From positions 1 through 35,371 of the forward strand of contig JAIXOF010000121.1 in assembly GCA_027486935.1 (NCBI GenBank): a stretch of DNA of 35,371 bases, written 5' to 3'. Shown in pieces: positions 1 through 8,636 of this stretch. How positions within the stretch are numbered: position 1 is the stretch's first letter; each line of letters starts with the position of its first letter. The DNA is from Cyanobium sp. C1_MAG_00004. Its GTDB lineage: Bacteria > Cyanobacteriota > Cyanobacteriia > PCC-6307 > Cyanobiaceae. Both the position numbers and the translations under genes were made by a program. The notes beneath the pieces were generated by a model. The model was not told the DNA's origin, did no database searches, and was given only the letters and a program-made list of their open reading frames with translations.

Positions 1-707
1 AACACCGGCAGCGCCACCACGAACCAGACGTCGCGGGCGCCGAATAGAAAGAAGCGCGCCAGCGAGAGCACGTTGATGCCCTCGGATTTCGAGAACAGGG
101 CGCTGAAGGCCGGTTGTTCTTTCATGCGGCCAATCCCGGCCGGCAGCACCAGGGTGCCGGCAAAGGCCAGCGCCAGGCCGGCTGCCATGGCCCCCACGGC
201 GGCGTTGAAGCCAACCGCCGTCAGCAGCACGCCCCCCAGAAAGAAGCCCACCCCCTTGAGGGCGTTCTTGGACCCCGTCAGGATCGCCACCCAGCTGAAC
301 AGTTGGGCGTCGGCGGCCACGGTCTTGATCGCGCTCTTGGCGCTCATCTTGTTGAGGTCCTTGGCGATGCCGCTGATCGCCTGGCAGCCCATCACGTAGA
401 CCACCGACAGGGCCTTGGGCCAGCTGTCAGCCACCGGGATCAGCAGCAGTAAGGCGGCGATCTGCAGCAGGGTGCCGGCCCAAAGGGTCAGCCGCAGGCC
501 AAAGCGCGCCCCCAGCCAACCGCCGTAGAGGTTGGTGAGCACGCCGAACAACTCATAAAAGAGAAAGAGAAAGGCGATCTCAAGGGTGGTGTACCCCAGC
601 TGGTGGAAGTGGAACACCACCAACATGCGCAGGGCGCCGTCGGTGAGGGTGAAGGCCCAGTAGTTGGCCGTCACCACCCCGTACTGCTGGAGCGGGCTCA
701 GCTTCAT
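1..707 (-). CDS. arsJ: ArsJ, organoarsenical efflux MFS transporter (3' end beyond window)
   Basis: Reading down from an ATG at 707, 235 codons stay open to the window edge, so the C-terminus is missing. The product starts [20 protein letters not shown] and has many hydrophobic segments broken by short charged loops such as [13 protein letters not shown], as in the major facilitator superfamily. ArsJ is known to export 1-arseno-3-phosphoglycerate from the cytoplasm, the unstable product made when GAPDH uses arsenate instead of phosphate. The start overlaps the stop of the upstream GAPDH gene by 4 bases (ATGA), so the two are translationally coupled. The GAPDH neighbour and the divergent arsR make ArsJ much more likely than a generic MFS transporter. 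Confidence 0.9.
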   Translation of the reverse strand, partial: MKLSPLQQYGVVTANYWAFTLTDGALRMLVVFHFHQLGYTTLEIAFLFLFYELFGVLTNLYGGWLGARFGLRLTLWAGTLLQIAALLLLIPVADSWPKALSVVYVMGCQAISGIAKDLNKMSAKSAIKTVAADAQLFSWVAILTGSKNALKGVGFFLGGVLLTAVGFNAAVGAMAAGLALAFAGTLVLPAGIGRMKEQPAFSALFSKSEGINVLSLARFFLFGARDVWFVVALPV

Positions 708-1735
708 GACCAGGCCCGCTCGATTGTGGCGATGTGGCAGGCCAGGTCGGCCATGCGCGAGCTGTAGCCCCACTCGTTGTCGTACCAGGCGTAGACCTTG
801 AGCTGGGTGCCGCCGGTCACCATCGTCGACAGGCCGTCGACGATGGCGCTGCGGTCGTCATTGACATAGTCGACCGACACCAGTGGCCGGTCCTCGTAGC
901 CGAGGATGCCCCGCAGCGAGCCCGTGGCGGCCTCTTGAAAGGCCCGGTTGACCTGCTCGACCGTGACGGCGGTGCCCAGTTCGAACACCGCATCGGTCAG
1001 CGAGGCGTTGAGCAGCGGCACCCGCACGGCGTGGCCGTTGAGGCGCCCCTGCAGTTCGGGAAAGATCAGGCCGATCGCCTTGGCCGAGCCGGTGGTGGTG
1101 GGGATCAGGCTCTGCAGGCAGCTGCGGCTGCGGCGCAGGTCGCTTTTGAAGCCATCGACGACGACCTGGGTGTTGGTGACGTCGTGCAGGGTGGTGATCG
1201 AGCCGTGGCGGATGCCGAAGGCTTCGTGCACCACCTTGACCACCGGCGCCAGGCAGTTGGTGGTGCAGCTGGCGGCGGTCACCAGCCGGTGCTGCTCGGG
1301 GTTGTAGTCGAGGTGGTTGATGCCGAACACCAGGTTCAGGGCTTCGGCCCCGGCGATCTGGCCCTTGACCGGGCAGGCCACCAGCACCCGCTTGAGCCCC
1401 ACCTGCTCGAAGTAGGGGTTCAGGGTGTCGGGGGTTTTGATCTTGCCGCTGCACTCGAGCACCATCTCGACCCCGGCCTCGCGCCAGGGCACGGCCACCG
1501 GGTCCCGTTCCTGGCTGTACGAGATCGGGGTGGTGCCCACAAAGAAGCCGCGGGTGTTGGCCTGCACCGCTTGGGGCCAGCGGCCGTGCACCGAATCGAA
1601 CGCCAGCAGGTGGGCGGCTGTTTTCGCATCGCCGCCGCAATCGTTGACGTGCACGATTTCGATGCCGGGGCGTCCCCACAGGGCCCGGAACACCAGCCGG
1701 CCGATGCGGCCGAAGCCGTTGATGCCGAGTTTCAC
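704..1735 (-). CDS. ArsJ-associated glyceraldehyde-3-phosphate dehydrogenase
   Basis: This is a 343-residue, near full-length GAPDH. The NAD-binding Rossmann start [10 protein letters not shown] lies at residues 5-14. The catalytic motif [10 protein letters not shown] places the nucleophile at Cys157, and His184 in TTLHDVTNT is the likely base. The C-terminal [12 protein letters not shown] motif is intact. The start is GTG at 1735, placing the GFGRIG motif at the usual distance from the N-terminus. It is probably an accessory copy for arsenate: such enzymes form 1-arseno-3-phosphoglycerate, which the overlapping arsJ exports. The link to ArsJ is established for this gene pair; use here rather than in central metabolism is inferred from the operon and the divergent arsR. 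Confidence 0.93.
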   Translation of the reverse strand: MKLGINGFGRIGRLVFRALWGRPGIEIVHVNDCGGDAKTAAHLLAFDSVHGRWPQAVQANTRGFFVGTTPISYSQERDPVAVPWREAGVEMVLECSGKIKTPDTLNPYFEQVGLKRVLVACPVKGQIAGAEALNLVFGINHLDYNPEQHRLVTAASCTTNCLAPVVKVVHEAFGIRHGSITTLHDVTNTQVVVDGFKSDLRRSRSCLQSLIPTTTGSAKAIGLIFPELQGRLNGHAVRVPLLNASLTDAVFELGTAVTVEQVNRAFQEAATGSLRGILGYEDRPLVSVDYVNDDRSAIVDGLSTMVTGGTQLKVYAWYDNEWGYSSRMADLACHIATIERAWS

Positions 1736-1766
1736 AACGCGTCTGCAGAGGCCACCACCAGTTTCA

Positions 1767-1784
1767 CATCAAGAAAACTTGATG
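1767..1784. promoter_or_regulatory. Probable ArsR operator, 7-bp inverted repeat
   Basis: A perfect inverted repeat, CATCAAG-AAAA-CTTGATG, lies between the divergent GAPDH start (1735) and the arsR start (about 1871). ArsR/SmtB repressors bind imperfect AT-rich dyads of this kind, and its ATCAA-N6-TTGAT core resembles cyanobacterial ArsR sites as I recall them. It sits where it could repress both directions and is unusually AT-rich for this chromosome. Binding is inferred. Confidence 0.75.
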
Positions 1785-1870
1785 CGTGTGATGCCCTGGT
1801 TAAGCCGCGCTTGGCCCGGTCGTTTGCGATTGAATCCCCTAGCGTTTGCGCCTGCGATCCGGTGCTGGCT

Positions 1871-2191
1871 GTGACGGTTGGGACCCCGCTTCTGCAGGCC
1901 GAGCAGGCGTGCAGCTTGTTCAAGGCCCTTGCCGATCCGATCCGGCTGCAGGTGGTCGAGGTGCTCAGCAGCGGCGAGCGTTGTGTCTGCGATCTGGGGG
2001 CCGATCTGGGGCTGGCCCAGTCGCGGTTGTCGTTTCACCTCAAGGTGCTCAAGCAGGCCGGGCTGCTGCAGGACCGCCAGCAGGGCCGCTGGACCTATTA
2101 CAGCCTCAGGCCTCTGGCGCTGCAGCAGCTCAGCGGTTGGATCCTGCAGCGGATCGAACACGCCGCCAAACCCGCAGCCCCCTGCGGCTGA
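1871..2191 (+). CDS. arsR: ArsR/SmtB-family arsenic-responsive repressor
   Basis: The 106-residue product is a small winged-helix regulator. It has the sequence FKALADPIRLQVVEVLSSGE, the ArsR metal site CVCDL at the start of the recognition region, then LAQSRLSFHLKVLKQAGLL and a wing QGRWTYYSL. The Cys-Val-Cys pair is the trivalent arsenic/antimony site of classic ArsR proteins. GTG at 1871 is chosen because the ArsR homology begins soon after; GTG at 1862 is the alternative, and no clear Shine-Dalgarno decides between them. It is divergent from the GAPDH-arsJ operon across a dyad and most likely represses both. Its 3' end overlaps the convergent crcB gene by 62 bp. Confidence 0.88.
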   Translation: MTVGTPLLQAEQACSLFKALADPIRLQVVEVLSSGERCVCDLGADLGLAQSRLSFHLKVLKQAGLLQDRQQGRWTYYSLRPLALQQLSGWILQRIEHAAKPAAPCG

Positions 2192-2504
2192 GGGCCTGGC
2201 CCAGCAGCAGCGCGGCCAGGCCGCCGCCCAGATGGCTGGCCAGCACCGGCAGGCCGGCCCGGTTCAGCTCCAGCATCCAGCTCGAGAACGTCGTCAACGA
2301 GCCGCAGAAGCCGATCGCCCCCCACAGCAGCCAGCGCGGCCGCCCGCTTGCCGCCACGCTGATCATGCCGATCAGCAGGCAGCCCAGCAGGTTGGCCACC
2401 AAAATCTGGTCGCCCAGTTGCCAGCGCAGCAGGGCGCCCGGGATCGCCCCCGCCGCCACCAGGGCCAGGGCCCAGATCTCGTCGACCAGGGCGCGGCGGT
2501 TCAT
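2130..2504 (-). CDS. crcB: CrcB fluoride channel subunit (second of a tandem pair)
   Basis: The 124-residue protein has four hydrophobic helices and Fluc/CrcB hallmarks: an early GAIPGALLRW, VANLLGCLLIG in helix 2, and GFCGSLTTFSSW in helix 3, the phenylalanine-bearing fluoride pathway. Fluc proteins form dimeric fluoride-selective channels in the cytoplasmic membrane. Its ATG at 2504 overlaps the stop of the upstream crcB by 4 bases (ATGA). The two copies are diverged, so they may form a heterodimer as known for paired crcB genes in some bacteria; that is inferred. The end of the gene overlaps arsR tail to tail. Confidence 0.88.
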   Translation of the reverse strand: MNRRALVDEIWALALVAAGAIPGALLRWQLGDQILVANLLGCLLIGMISVAASGRPRWLLWGAIGFCGSLTTFSSWMLELNRAGLPVLASHLGGGLAALLLGQALSRRGLRVWRRVRSAAGSNR

Positions 2505-2911
2505 GGGCCCGCCCCCAGCAGCAGCCCGCTGCGCAAGGCCAGCAGGCCCCCGACCAGCGAGACGCCCAGCAGCAGGGCCGCCTGGTCCCAGCGGCGGGCC
2601 GTCAGTTCGGTCTGCAGTTCGGCCACAAAGGTCGAAAAGGTGCTGAAGCTGCCCAGAAAACCGGTCGACAGCAGCAGCAGCAGGCGCCGGGCCGATTCGC
2701 CGCAGCTCTGCTCGAGCCCCACCACCAGCCCCAGGGCAAAACAGGCGATCAGGTTCACCCCCAGCGTTCCCCAGTGGCGCCGGGGCAGCAGCGGCTCCAG
2801 GTGGTTGACCAGCTTGAAGCGCAGCCATGCCCCCGGCACAGCCCCCAGGGCCACCAGCAGCGCCGCTGCAGCGGTCTGCAGCGAATCGGCAGCTAACCAG
2901 CTCTTAATCAC
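2501..2911 (-). CDS. crcB: CrcB fluoride channel subunit (first of a tandem pair)
   Basis: This is a four-helix Fluc/CrcB protein with ALGAVPGAWLRF, GTLGVNLIACFALGL and the signature STGFLGSFSTFSTF. The frame is open back to an ATG at 2974, which would give 157 residues but a non-hydrophobic leader overlapping the divergent Crp-type gene. GTG at 2911 (136 residues) puts the first helix near the N-terminus as in the family and is preferred. It is translationally coupled to the downstream crcB. No fluoride riboswitch was recognised in the short leader, so regulation is unknown. Confidence 0.87.
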   Translation of the reverse strand: MIKSWLAADSLQTAAAALLVALGAVPGAWLRFKLVNHLEPLLPRRHWGTLGVNLIACFALGLVVGLEQSCGESARRLLLLLSTGFLGSFSTFSTFVAELQTELTARRWDQAALLLGVSLVGGLLALRSGLLLGAGP

Positions 2912-2955
2912 TGCACTACCGAAGCTTTGCCCGGCCCCACAACCTGCCCCATAGC

Positions 2956-2965
2956 TTGACGTCAA
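2956..2965. promoter_or_regulatory. Palindrome TTGACGTCAA in the crcB/Crp-type divergent region
   Basis: A perfect 10-bp palindrome lies 20 bp before the ATG of the Crp-type gene, in a stretch of about 75 bp between divergent genes. It does not match the NtcA (GTA-N8-TAC) or Crp (TGTGA-N6-TCACA) consensus. It may be an operator or chance. Confidence 0.3.
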
Positions 2966-2985
2966 CCCCGTCATGGGCGCACCTC

Positions 2986-3621
2986 ATGGTCTTCACCCCC
3001 GCACGCGACACCGGTCGGTTCGACGGTTTCCGTGACCTGCTTGAAGCCAGTTATCAGAACAATAACCTGGTGCACCTGAGCGCCGGCAGCACGGTGCCCC
3101 TGCTCAAGAACAGCGTCTGGCTGGTGGTGCGGGGCATGGTCAAGCTGACCTCGATCTCGATGCAGGGCGATGAGCTGCTGCTGGGCCTGGTGGGCCCCAG
3201 CGAGCCCTTTGGCGATCCCCTGTCCCAGGTTGAGGCCTATGAGGCGATCACCCTGATCGACACCGACCTGCTGTGCATCAGCTGCGACGCGATCGGCCGC
3301 GATCCCCAGCTGGCGGTCGGCCTGCTGCAGGCCGTGGCCCAGCGTTACCGCCAGAGTGAAGCCCTGCTGGGGCTGCTGGGGCTGCGCCGCATCGAAGACC
3401 GGGTGCGGGGCTTTTTGGAGCTGCTGGCCACCAGCTATGGCCAACCCTGTGATCAGGGCCTGCGCCTCAACATCAAGCTCACCCATCAGGACATCGCCGG
3501 AGCCCTGAGCACCACCCGCGTCACCGTGACCCGCATCCTCGGTTCCCTGCGCGAAGAGGGCTGGTTGCAGATCGACACCGAGCGCCGGCTGGTGATCAGC
3601 TTTTTGCCCGGCCGCCGATGA
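2986..3621 (+). CDS. Crp/Fnr-family transcriptional regulator
   Basis: The 211-residue protein has an N-terminal cyclic-nucleotide-binding-like barrel (about 20-120, including VPLLKNSVWLVVRGMVKLTS) and a C-terminal Crp-type helix-turn-helix with LTHQDIAGALSTTRVTVTRI followed by LGSLREEGWLQI. The recognition helix resembles that of NtcA (STRVTVTRLLG), but the effector domain differs and it is not NtcA itself. ATG at 2986 is chosen over TTG at 2956. The stop overlaps the next gene by 4 bases (ATGA), so it begins a signalling operon. Crp-type regulators such as PtrA act with PhoBR in marine Synechococcus during phosphate stress, so a PtrA-like role is possible but unproven. Confidence 0.85.
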   Translation: MVFTPARDTGRFDGFRDLLEASYQNNNLVHLSAGSTVPLLKNSVWLVVRGMVKLTSISMQGDELLLGLVGPSEPFGDPLSQVEAYEAITLIDTDLLCISCDAIGRDPQLAVGLLQAVAQRYRQSEALLGLLGLRRIEDRVRGFLELLATSYGQPCDQGLRLNIKLTHQDIAGALSTTRVTVTRILGSLREEGWLQIDTERRLVISFLPGRR

Positions 3622-4334
3622 GCCAGGAGCCCTTGCGGCTCCTCGTGCTCGATGGTGAACCCGGCTGGGGGACGGCACTGCTGGATGGGCTGGCTTCCCA
3701 TGGGCTGGCGGCCTCGACTTGCAGTGACCCCCAGCAACTCGAGGCCTGCCTGCAGCAAACCGATGGCACCGATCTGATCGTTGTCGATCTGGCGATCGGT
3801 GCCCAGCAGAGCCTGTGGTTCAGCCGTTGGTTGCACGAGCACGGCCAGCCCAGGCCGGTGCTGGCGGTTGGCACCCTGCTGGACGAGAGCCGGCGGGTGC
3901 AGCTGCTCGAGACCTGGGCCGATGACGTGCTTGGTCTGCCGTTGTCCCTGCCCGAGTTCGTGGCCCGCTGCCGGGCCCTGTGGCGCCGCCATCAGCTGCG
4001 GCTGGCCCAGTGGCGTGAGCGCACCCCCACCACCCGTCTGCGCCACGGCGAGATCGAGATGCTGGTCGAAGAGCACGCCGTCTGGCGGGCGGGCGAGCCG
4101 GTCAACCTCACCCCGCGCGAATTTCGCCTGCTCGAGTACCTGCTGCGCCATCCGGGCCAGGTGCTCGACCGTGACACCCTGCTTGAGCGGGTCTGGGGCG
4201 AGATGAGCTCCATGGAGCTTGATCCCAAGACCGTTGACGTGCACATTCGCTGGTTGCGCATCAAGCTGGAGCGAGATGCAGCCTCGCCGCAGCTGATCAC
4301 CACGGTGCGGGGCAGGGGGTACCGGCTTGGCTGA
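3618..4334 (+). CDS. OmpR-type response regulator with degenerate receiver
   Basis: This is 238 residues: a receiver domain (about 6-120) and a C-terminal OmpR/PhoB winged helix with LTPREFRLLEYLLRHPGQVL, KTVDVHIRWLRIKLE and TVRGRGYRLG. The receiver keeps the phospho-acceptor position (Asp57 in IVVDLAIG) and a Thr86, but the first acidic pair is reduced to Asp12/Glu14 around a glycine, and the invariant switch lysine is replaced (GLPLS, Leu107, where the next gene has VKPF, Lys107). It may therefore be an atypical regulator working without normal phosphorylation. It is translationally coupled to the Crp-type gene in front and followed within 16 bp by a normal response regulator. Confidence 0.85.
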   Translation: MSQEPLRLLVLDGEPGWGTALLDGLASHGLAASTCSDPQQLEACLQQTDGTDLIVVDLAIGAQQSLWFSRWLHEHGQPRPVLAVGTLLDESRRVQLLETWADDVLGLPLSLPEFVARCRALWRRHQLRLAQWRERTPTTRLRHGEIEMLVEEHAVWRAGEPVNLTPREFRLLEYLLRHPGQVLDRDTLLERVWGEMSSMELDPKTVDVHIRWLRIKLERDAASPQLITTVRGRGYRLG

Positions 4335-4350
4335 AAGGGAGAATCGGGCG

Positions 4351-5039
4351 ATGGAGGCACCGCTGCTGCTGGTTGAGGACGACGAGACGATTCGCGAGAC
4401 CATCGCTGACGCCCTGCAGCTCGAGGGTTTTGTCGTCACCGCCGTCGGCAACGGCCGCGATGCCCTGAACCTGCTGCAACGGGCTCCCGCCGACGCCCCC
4501 TTTGGGCTGGTGGTGCTCGATCTGATGCTGCCGGGCCTGGGGGGGCTCGATGTCTGCCGCGCCCTGCGGGCCGCCCGCAACCAGACGCCGGTGTTGGTGG
4601 TCAGCGCCCGCGACAGCGAAACCGACCGGGTGCTGGGGTTGGAGCTGGGGGCCGATGACTACCTGGTCAAACCGTTCGGCATGCGCGAGCTGGTGGCCCG
4701 CTGCCGTGCCCTGCTGCGGCGCTCGGCCAGCCAGCAGCCCGAGGTGTCGGTGCTCGAGCACGCCAACCTGCGCCTCTACCCCGACGAATGCCGCGTCACC
4801 CGCGACGGTCTGCCGGTCAGCCTCTCCCCCAAAGAGTTCCGCCTGCTCGAACTGTTCATGCGCCATCCGCGCCGGGTCTGGAGCCGCGACAAGCTGCTCG
4901 AACAGATCTGGGGCTACGACTACATCGGCGACAGCAAGACGGTTGATGTGCACATTCGCTGGCTGCGCGAAAAGCTGGAAGCCAACCCCTCGGCCCCTGA
5001 GCACCTGCTGACGGTGCGGGGCTTTGGCTACCGCTTCGG

Positions 5040-5043
<4 letters not shown>
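4351..5043 (+). CDS. phoB: PhoB/SphR-type response regulator
   Basis: The 230-residue OmpR-family regulator has a complete receiver: Asp10/Asp11 acidic pair in LLVEDDETIR, phospho-acceptor Asp57 in LVVLDLMLPG, Ser85, and switch Lys107 in DYLVKPFGM. The DNA-binding domain has LSPKEFRLLELFMRHP and KTVDVHIRWLREKLE. ATG at 4351 is preferred because AAGGGAG lies about 10 bp upstream; TTG at 4327 is the in-frame alternative. The stop overlaps the start of the kinase gene (GTGA), so the two form a cognate pair. The phosphate assignment rests on the resemblance of the kinase to SphS/PhoR. The family call is secure; the symbol is tentative. Confidence 0.85.
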
Positions 5044-6208
<1,165 letters not shown>

Positions 6209-6212
<4 letters not shown>

Positions 6213-7189
6213 GCAGCATCTTTGCCGACAACAGCCTCAGCATCGGCAGGACGCCGATGGTGCAGCTCAACCGGGTGACCGAGGGCTGCGGTGCCCGGGT
6301 GCTGGCCAAGATCGAGGGCCGCAACCCCGCCTATTCGGTCAAGTGCCGCATCGGCGCCGCCATGATCTGGCAGGCCGAGCAGGACGGCCTGCTGGGCCCG
6401 GGCAAAGAGCTGATCGAGCCGACCAGCGGCAACACCGGCATCGCCCTGGCGTTTGTGGCGGCCTCGCGGGGCATTCCCCTGACCCTGACCATGCCCGAGA
6501 CCATGAGCCTGGAGCGGCGCAAGCTGCTCACGGCCTATGGGGCCAGGCTGCTGTTGACCGAGGGGCGCATGGGCATGCCCGGTGCGATCAACACCGCCAA
6601 GGAGCTGGCGGCCTCTGATCCCGAGCGTTACGTGCTGCTGCAGCAGTTCGCCAATCCGGCCAACCCCCGCATTCATCACGACACCACGGGCCCCGAGATC
6701 TGGCAGGACACCGACGGCCAGGTCGATGCCCTGGTGGCGGGGGTCGGTACCGGCGGCACGATCACCGGCGTCAGCCGTTACATCAAGACCACCCTGGGCC
6801 AGCCGCTGGTCTCGGTGGCGGTCGAGCCCGCCAACAGCCCGGTGATCAGCCAGACCATGGCCGGAGGCGAGCTCAAGCCCGGCCCCCACAAGATCCAGGG
6901 GATCGGGGCGGGGTTCGTGCCCGCCAACTTGGATCTGTCGCTGCTGGACCGGGTCGAGACGGTCGGCGACGACGAGGCGGTGACCATGGCCCGGCGCCTG
7001 ATGCGCGAGGAGGGCATCCTCGCCGGCATCAGCTGTGGTGCGGCCACCGTGGCGGCCCTGCGGCTGGCGCGCGAGCCGGCGTTTGCCGGTCGCACCATCG
7101 TGGTGGTGCTGCCCGACTCCGGCGAGCGCTACCTCTCGTCGGTGCTGTTCGAGGGCGTTTTTGACGCCAAGGGGTTGGCCCCGGCCTGA
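6209..7189 (+). CDS. cysK: Cysteine synthase A (O-acetylserine sulfhydrylase)
   Basis: The 326-residue PLP enzyme condenses O-acetylserine with sulfide to make cysteine in the cytoplasm. It starts with [15 protein letters not shown]. The PLP lysine is Lys45 in [11 protein letters not shown], the substrate loop is [10 protein letters not shown], the phosphate loop is [11 protein letters not shown], and GIGAGFVP and [10 protein letters not shown] follow, all as in CysK. It starts with GTG at 6209, overlapping the stop of the upstream kinase gene (GTGA), so it is translated with the two-component operon. That coupling of sulfur assimilation to a signalling operon is unusual. The CysK/CysM subtype is not settled by sequence reading alone. 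Confidence 0.93.
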
Positions 7190-7231
7190 AGACACCGTAG
7201 AAAGGCCCAGATCCAAAGGAGCGGAGTGGCG

Positions 7232-7852
7232 ATGTCAGTGCCCACCGAGCAGGAGCCGACCCCCGCGGTGACGGCCGAAGAAGCAACCGTTGTTGAGGCC
7301 GTCGTCGCAGAGCCTCTTGTCGCAGAGCCCGCTGTCGCAGAGCCTCTAGTTGCTGAGCCTCTTGTCGCAAAGCCTCTTGTTGCTGAGCCGCCTGTCGCAG
7401 AGCCTCCTGTCGCCGAGCCGGTGGTGATTCCGGTGGCCACACCGGCCCCGTTGGCCGCCGTGGCACCTGAACCGCCGCCCGCCGCCCCGTCAGCTCAGGC
7501 TGCCCCTGCAGCCCAACCGGCTTCTGACACCCAGACCTCGAAGCTGCTGGGCCTGCCGCTGCAGCTGGTCAATCAGCTGCTGGCCCGTCTGGGGGCGGCT
7601 CCGCTGCGCAACCTGGCCGATCTGCTGCCGGCCCTGCGCCTGGTCAGCCTGCTGGTGGTCGCCGGCATCACGCTCAAGCTCACCGGTGCCACCCTGGGGG
7701 CGATCAACGAGCTGCCGCTGGTCGGTCGCCTGCTCGAGCTGGTGGGCCTGATCAGCGCCCTGCAGTTCGTCGCCGCCAACGCGCTGCGGTCCCAGAAACG
7801 GGCCGAGCTGCTGGCCCGAATCCAAAAGCTCAAGCGCGATTTTCTGGGCTGA
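7232..7852 (+). CDS. CAAD-domain (CURT1-like) thylakoid protein with Val-Ala-Glu-Pro repeats
   Basis: The 206-residue protein has an acidic, proline-rich N-terminal half and a C-terminal CAAD domain (about 125-206). The domain holds two hydrophobic helices (LRLVSLLVVAGITLKLTGAT and LLELVGLISALQFVAANAL) and an amphipathic, basic tail. CAAD/CURT1 proteins sit in thylakoid membranes and influence membrane curvature. The N-terminal part carries eight copies of a five-residue VAEP(L/P) unit. ATG at 7232 is preferred because AAGGAG lies about 10 bp upstream; GTG at 7226 is possible. The 3' end overlaps the convergent biotin ligase by 23 bp. The role of the repeat arm is unknown; it could be a flexible spacer or partner-binding arm. 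Confidence 0.85.
   Translation: MSVPTEQEPTPAVTAEEATVVEAVVAEPLVAEPAVAEPLVAEPLVAKPLVAEPPVAEPPVAEPVVIPVATPAPLAAVAPEPPPAAPSAQAAPAAQPASDTQTSKLLGLPLQLVNQLLARLGAAPLRNLADLLPALRLVSLLVVAGITLKLTGATLGAINELPLVGRLLELVGLISALQFVAANALRSQKRAELLARIQKLKRDFLG
7304..7423 (+). repeat. 15-bp in-frame tandem repeat, 8 units (VAEPL-type)
   Basis: Eight consecutive 15-bp units related to GTCGCAGAGCCTCTT encode the pentapeptide Val-Ala-Glu-Pro-Xaa, with Lys for Glu in unit 5. The unit is a multiple of three, so copy-number change would keep the frame of the CAAD-domain gene. Confidence 0.9.
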
Positions 7853-8636
7853 GACCTGGCGCCCCTGACGGCGTTCTTGACGCCTGTCCTGACGGTGGCT
7901 GCGGCTCGAGTGGCTGCGGCTCGAGCTGTTGCAGCTCGAGCTGCTGGCTGCCGCGGCGCACCACCAGGCTGCCCTGCCGGCCCAGGCCCACCACATCCCA
8001 GCGCTGGCCGGCGTGCAGCACCCCCTGGGCCGGCCGCAGCAACCGCCCGTTGGCCAGGTCCAGCACCGTCTCTGGATCCTGGGCATGACCCTGGGCCCAG
8101 TCGAGGGCGGCCAGGGCCAGGGGCAACAACGCCGCGGGGTCGGCCCGCTCGGGCGGCAGGCATGCGCCCAGGGCGATCGCCCCGGCCGGCACCGGATTGG
8201 TGCCGTTGAGGCCCAGGCCCACCTGGGCCCAGCGCACCCGCCCGCCCGCCAGCCGCAGCCGCGCCAGCAGACCGGCCAGCTTGCGGCCGTCGAGCATCAG
8301 GTCGTTGGGCCACTTGATCTGGGGCGCCAGGCCCAGGCCTTCCAGTTGCAGGGCCAGCCCCACCGCCGCCGCCAGGGTCAGCGGTGCGGCGCCAGACGGC
8401 CAGGCCAGGGCGGCGCTGAGCCACAGACCTCCCGGCGGCGAGTGCCAGCTGCGGCCCCGCTGGCCCCGCCCCTGCAGCTGGCGCTCGGCCACCACCGCCA
8501 GCGATGTGCGCTGCAGGGTCGCCTGGGCAGCGGGCCCCAGGGCGCGCAACCATCCATCGAGTTCGTCCTCGCTGCTGCCGCAGACCGCCAGCCGCCGTAG
8601 TTGCCAGCCGGGGGGCGTCAGAGGCTGGCCAGCCAC
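7830..8636 (-). CDS. birA: Biotin--[acetyl-CoA-carboxylase] ligase
   Basis: The protein attaches biotin to the carboxyl carrier protein of acetyl-CoA carboxylase. Visible motifs are the biotinyl-AMP loop QLQGRGQRGRSWHSPPGG, GLWLSAALAWP, IKWPNDLMLDGRKLAGLL and VGLGLNGT. There is no N-terminal helix-turn-helix, so it is a ligase-only enzyme. No ATG is suitably placed; GTG at 8636 gives 268 residues and a 19-bp overlap with the upstream aminotransferase. The C-terminus carries a low-complexity tail rich in Gln, Leu, Glu and Pro, written by a 15-bp DNA repeat. Confidence 0.88.
   Translation of the reverse strand: MAGQPLTPPGWQLRRLAVCGSSEDELDGWLRALGPAAQATLQRTSLAVVAERQLQGRGQRGRSWHSPPGGLWLSAALAWPSGAAPLTLAAAVGLALQLEGLGLAPQIKWPNDLMLDGRKLAGLLARLRLAGGRVRWAQVGLGLNGTNPVPAGAIALGACLPPERADPAALLPLALAALDWAQGHAQDPETVLDLANGRLLRPAQGVLHAGQRWDVVGLGRQGSLVVRRGSQQLELQQLEPQPLEPQPPSGQASRTPSGAPGLSPENRA
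7896..7940 (-). repeat. 15-bp tandem repeat at the 3' end of birA, 3 units
   Basis: Two exact copies of TGGCTGCGGCTCGAG (plus strand) are followed by a diverged third, CTGTTGCAGCTCGAG. On the minus strand they encode the LEPQP and LEQ-type units of the biotin ligase tail. Confidence 0.8.

Noticed and set aside
734-1860. Long plus-strand frame over the GAPDH gene
   Set aside because: It is the antisense shadow of a clear GAPDH. Only its last part, from about 1862, is real (arsR).
2986-3621. NtcA
   Set aside because: The recognition helix is similar, but the rest of the protein, including the effector domain, does not match NtcA.
3486-4580. 364-codon minus-strand frame across the Crp-type and regulator genes
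   Set aside because: It is antisense to recognised regulators and has no domain pattern.
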